5,567 bases of DNA from positions 1,091 to 6,657 of the forward strand of contig DBOT01000006.1 of NCBI GenBank assembly GCA_002299975.1. The letters are read 5' to 3'. Origin of the DNA: Lactobacillaceae bacterium UBA639 (lineage in GTDB: Bacteria; Bacillota; Bacilli; Lactobacillales; Lactobacillaceae). Under the pieces are notes generated by a model. It searched no databases and had not been told where the DNA came from. It saw only the letters and a list, made by a program, of their open reading frames with translations. The position numbers and the translations under genes were made by a program. Of this stretch, positions 4,899-5,567 are shown piece by piece (positions within the stretch are counted from its first letter, which is position 1; every line of letters starts with the position of its first letter).

Positions 4899-5540
4899 TT
4901 AGTACCAACCATGTGATTGCCAGAAGGCCTGAGCAGCAGACCAGGAACCATAGCGGTTAGCAACGTATTGGTCAGCAACCCGTTCTTGGTTAGCAGCGGA
5001 GTAGTCACCGTTCAGGTAAGATGCAGATAATTGGTACTTACCAACGTATTGACCGTTCCGGGCACCGTAGTTACCGCCGGATTCGCGACCGGCAATCCAT
5101 GCCTTGGCAGCGGCATCGTTGCCAGCAACATTAGAAGTGTAGTTAGTTGCGGCAGCGTTTACAGATTGCGTAGTTGCACTAGCAGTTTGTTGAGCTGGTG
5201 CTTGGCTAGCCTGGGTTTGACTCGTAGTGTTTTGGCTAGTTGCTGCTGGCAGTGTTGCTACCTGTTGAGCAGTTGCAGGAGCAACTTCTCCATCGTCTTT
5301 AATCACTAACTTCTGACCAACGTAGATGACGTTCTTATCAGCAATTTGGTTGTTGGAAGCCAGCGTATCAACGAATGTTAAATCATGGCCTAATTTGTAA
5401 GAAATTCCAGAAAGGGTGTCACCTGCTTGCACCGTGTAAATAGAGTCGGCGTTGGCAGTAGTTGCAGTAGCAACAGTTCCTAGTGCAACGGCACCGGCAA
5501 TGGCTGCTGTAATCTTGGCGGCTTTCTTAGATAACTTCAT
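4899..5540 (-). CDS. Secreted LysM protein with aggregation-promoting-factor (transglycosylase-like) C-terminus
   Basis: This is a 213-residue exported cell-wall protein. A signal peptide covers 1-31: basic MKLSKKAAK, then a hydrophobic core, with likely cleavage after ANA (29-31). A single LysM domain (about 34-80, opening YTVQAGDTLSGIS) binds peptidoglycan. A low-complexity Ala/Gln/Thr/Ser linker follows (about 85-140). The C-terminal domain (141-213) contains GRESGGNYGARNGQYVGKYQLS, here split as GRESGG (151-156) and GKYQLS (167-172), and ends in HGWY. This is typical of lactobacillus Apf-like proteins, which affect aggregation, cell shape or wall turnover. E153 matches the position of the catalytic Glu in soluble lytic transglycosylase-like folds; activity is not proven. 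The ATG at 5540 is fixed by an in-frame TGA just upstream (5549 to 5547). The best binding site, AAAGGA (5560 to 5555), is unusually far away (14 bases). The promoter lies outside the window. Confidence 0.92.
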   Translation of the reverse strand: MKLSKKAAKITAAIAGAVALGTVATATTANADSIYTVQAGDTLSGISYKLGHDLTFVDTLASNNQIADKNVIYVGQKLVIKDDGEVAPATAQQVATLPAATSQNTTSQTQASQAPAQQTASATTQSVNAAATNYTSNVAGNDAAAKAWIAGRESGGNYGARNGQYVGKYQLSASYLNGDYSAANQERVADQYVANRYGSWSAAQAFWQSHGWY

Positions 5541-5567
5541 TAAAAATCAATCCATCCTTTGTACTTT

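Noticed and set aside
5031..5309. Plus-strand 92-residue frame over the LysM gene
   Set aside because: Its Ser/Leu/Cys-rich composition is what antisense of an Ala/Gln/Thr linker gives; no binding site or domain is seen.

Overview
The window looks like chromosomal DNA of a lactic acid bacterium of the family Lactobacillaceae, probably the Limosilactobacillus (fermentum/reuteri) group. The pointers are a LysM protein with an aggregation-promoting-factor C-terminus, a GTG-started Hsp20 with a CIRCE element, strong AGGAGG-type ribosome binding sites, and moderate-GC genes separated by very AT-rich spacers. The genus is an inference from protein style, not from a search.

Layout from left to right. 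(1) The 5' part of a DHA2-type MFS transporter gene on the minus strand (579 bases of coding sequence, cut by the left edge). (2) A compact divergent promoter region, then perR on the plus strand, a Fur-family peroxide-type regulator whose five metal ligands fall at the same residue numbers as in Bacillus subtilis PerR. Each direction has a good sigma-A promoter, the two promoters interleave, and each has a PerR-box-like palindrome just downstream of its predicted start. (3) A bidirectional terminator, then a minus-strand CycA-like amino acid permease of the AAT family. (4) Divergently from it, a TTG-started VanZ-family membrane protein and a 55-residue hypothetical protein, likely one transcript, ending in a perfect stem terminator. 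(5) A separately promoted HdeD/DUF308 six-helix membrane protein. (6) A bidirectional terminator shared with the convergent hsp20 gene, whose upstream region carries a CIRCE element and a CtsR-box-like repeat. (7) An AT-rich spacer with one perfect DnaA box, the terminator of the next gene, and a secreted LysM/Apf-type protein on the minus strand.

Functionally this is a housekeeping and stress neighbourhood rather than a mobile island. It combines peroxide sensing with a linked efflux-type transporter, heat/protein stress (hsp20), envelope proteins (VanZ-like, HdeD-like, LysM-Apf) and amino acid uptake. I see no transposase, integrase, CRISPR array, tRNA or rRNA. The most useful observations are regulatory: the PerR-controlled divergent promoter pair and the likely dual HrcA/CtsR control of hsp20. 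The least understood gene is the 55-residue protein after the VanZ-like gene. I do not see convincing evidence of a wholly new system.
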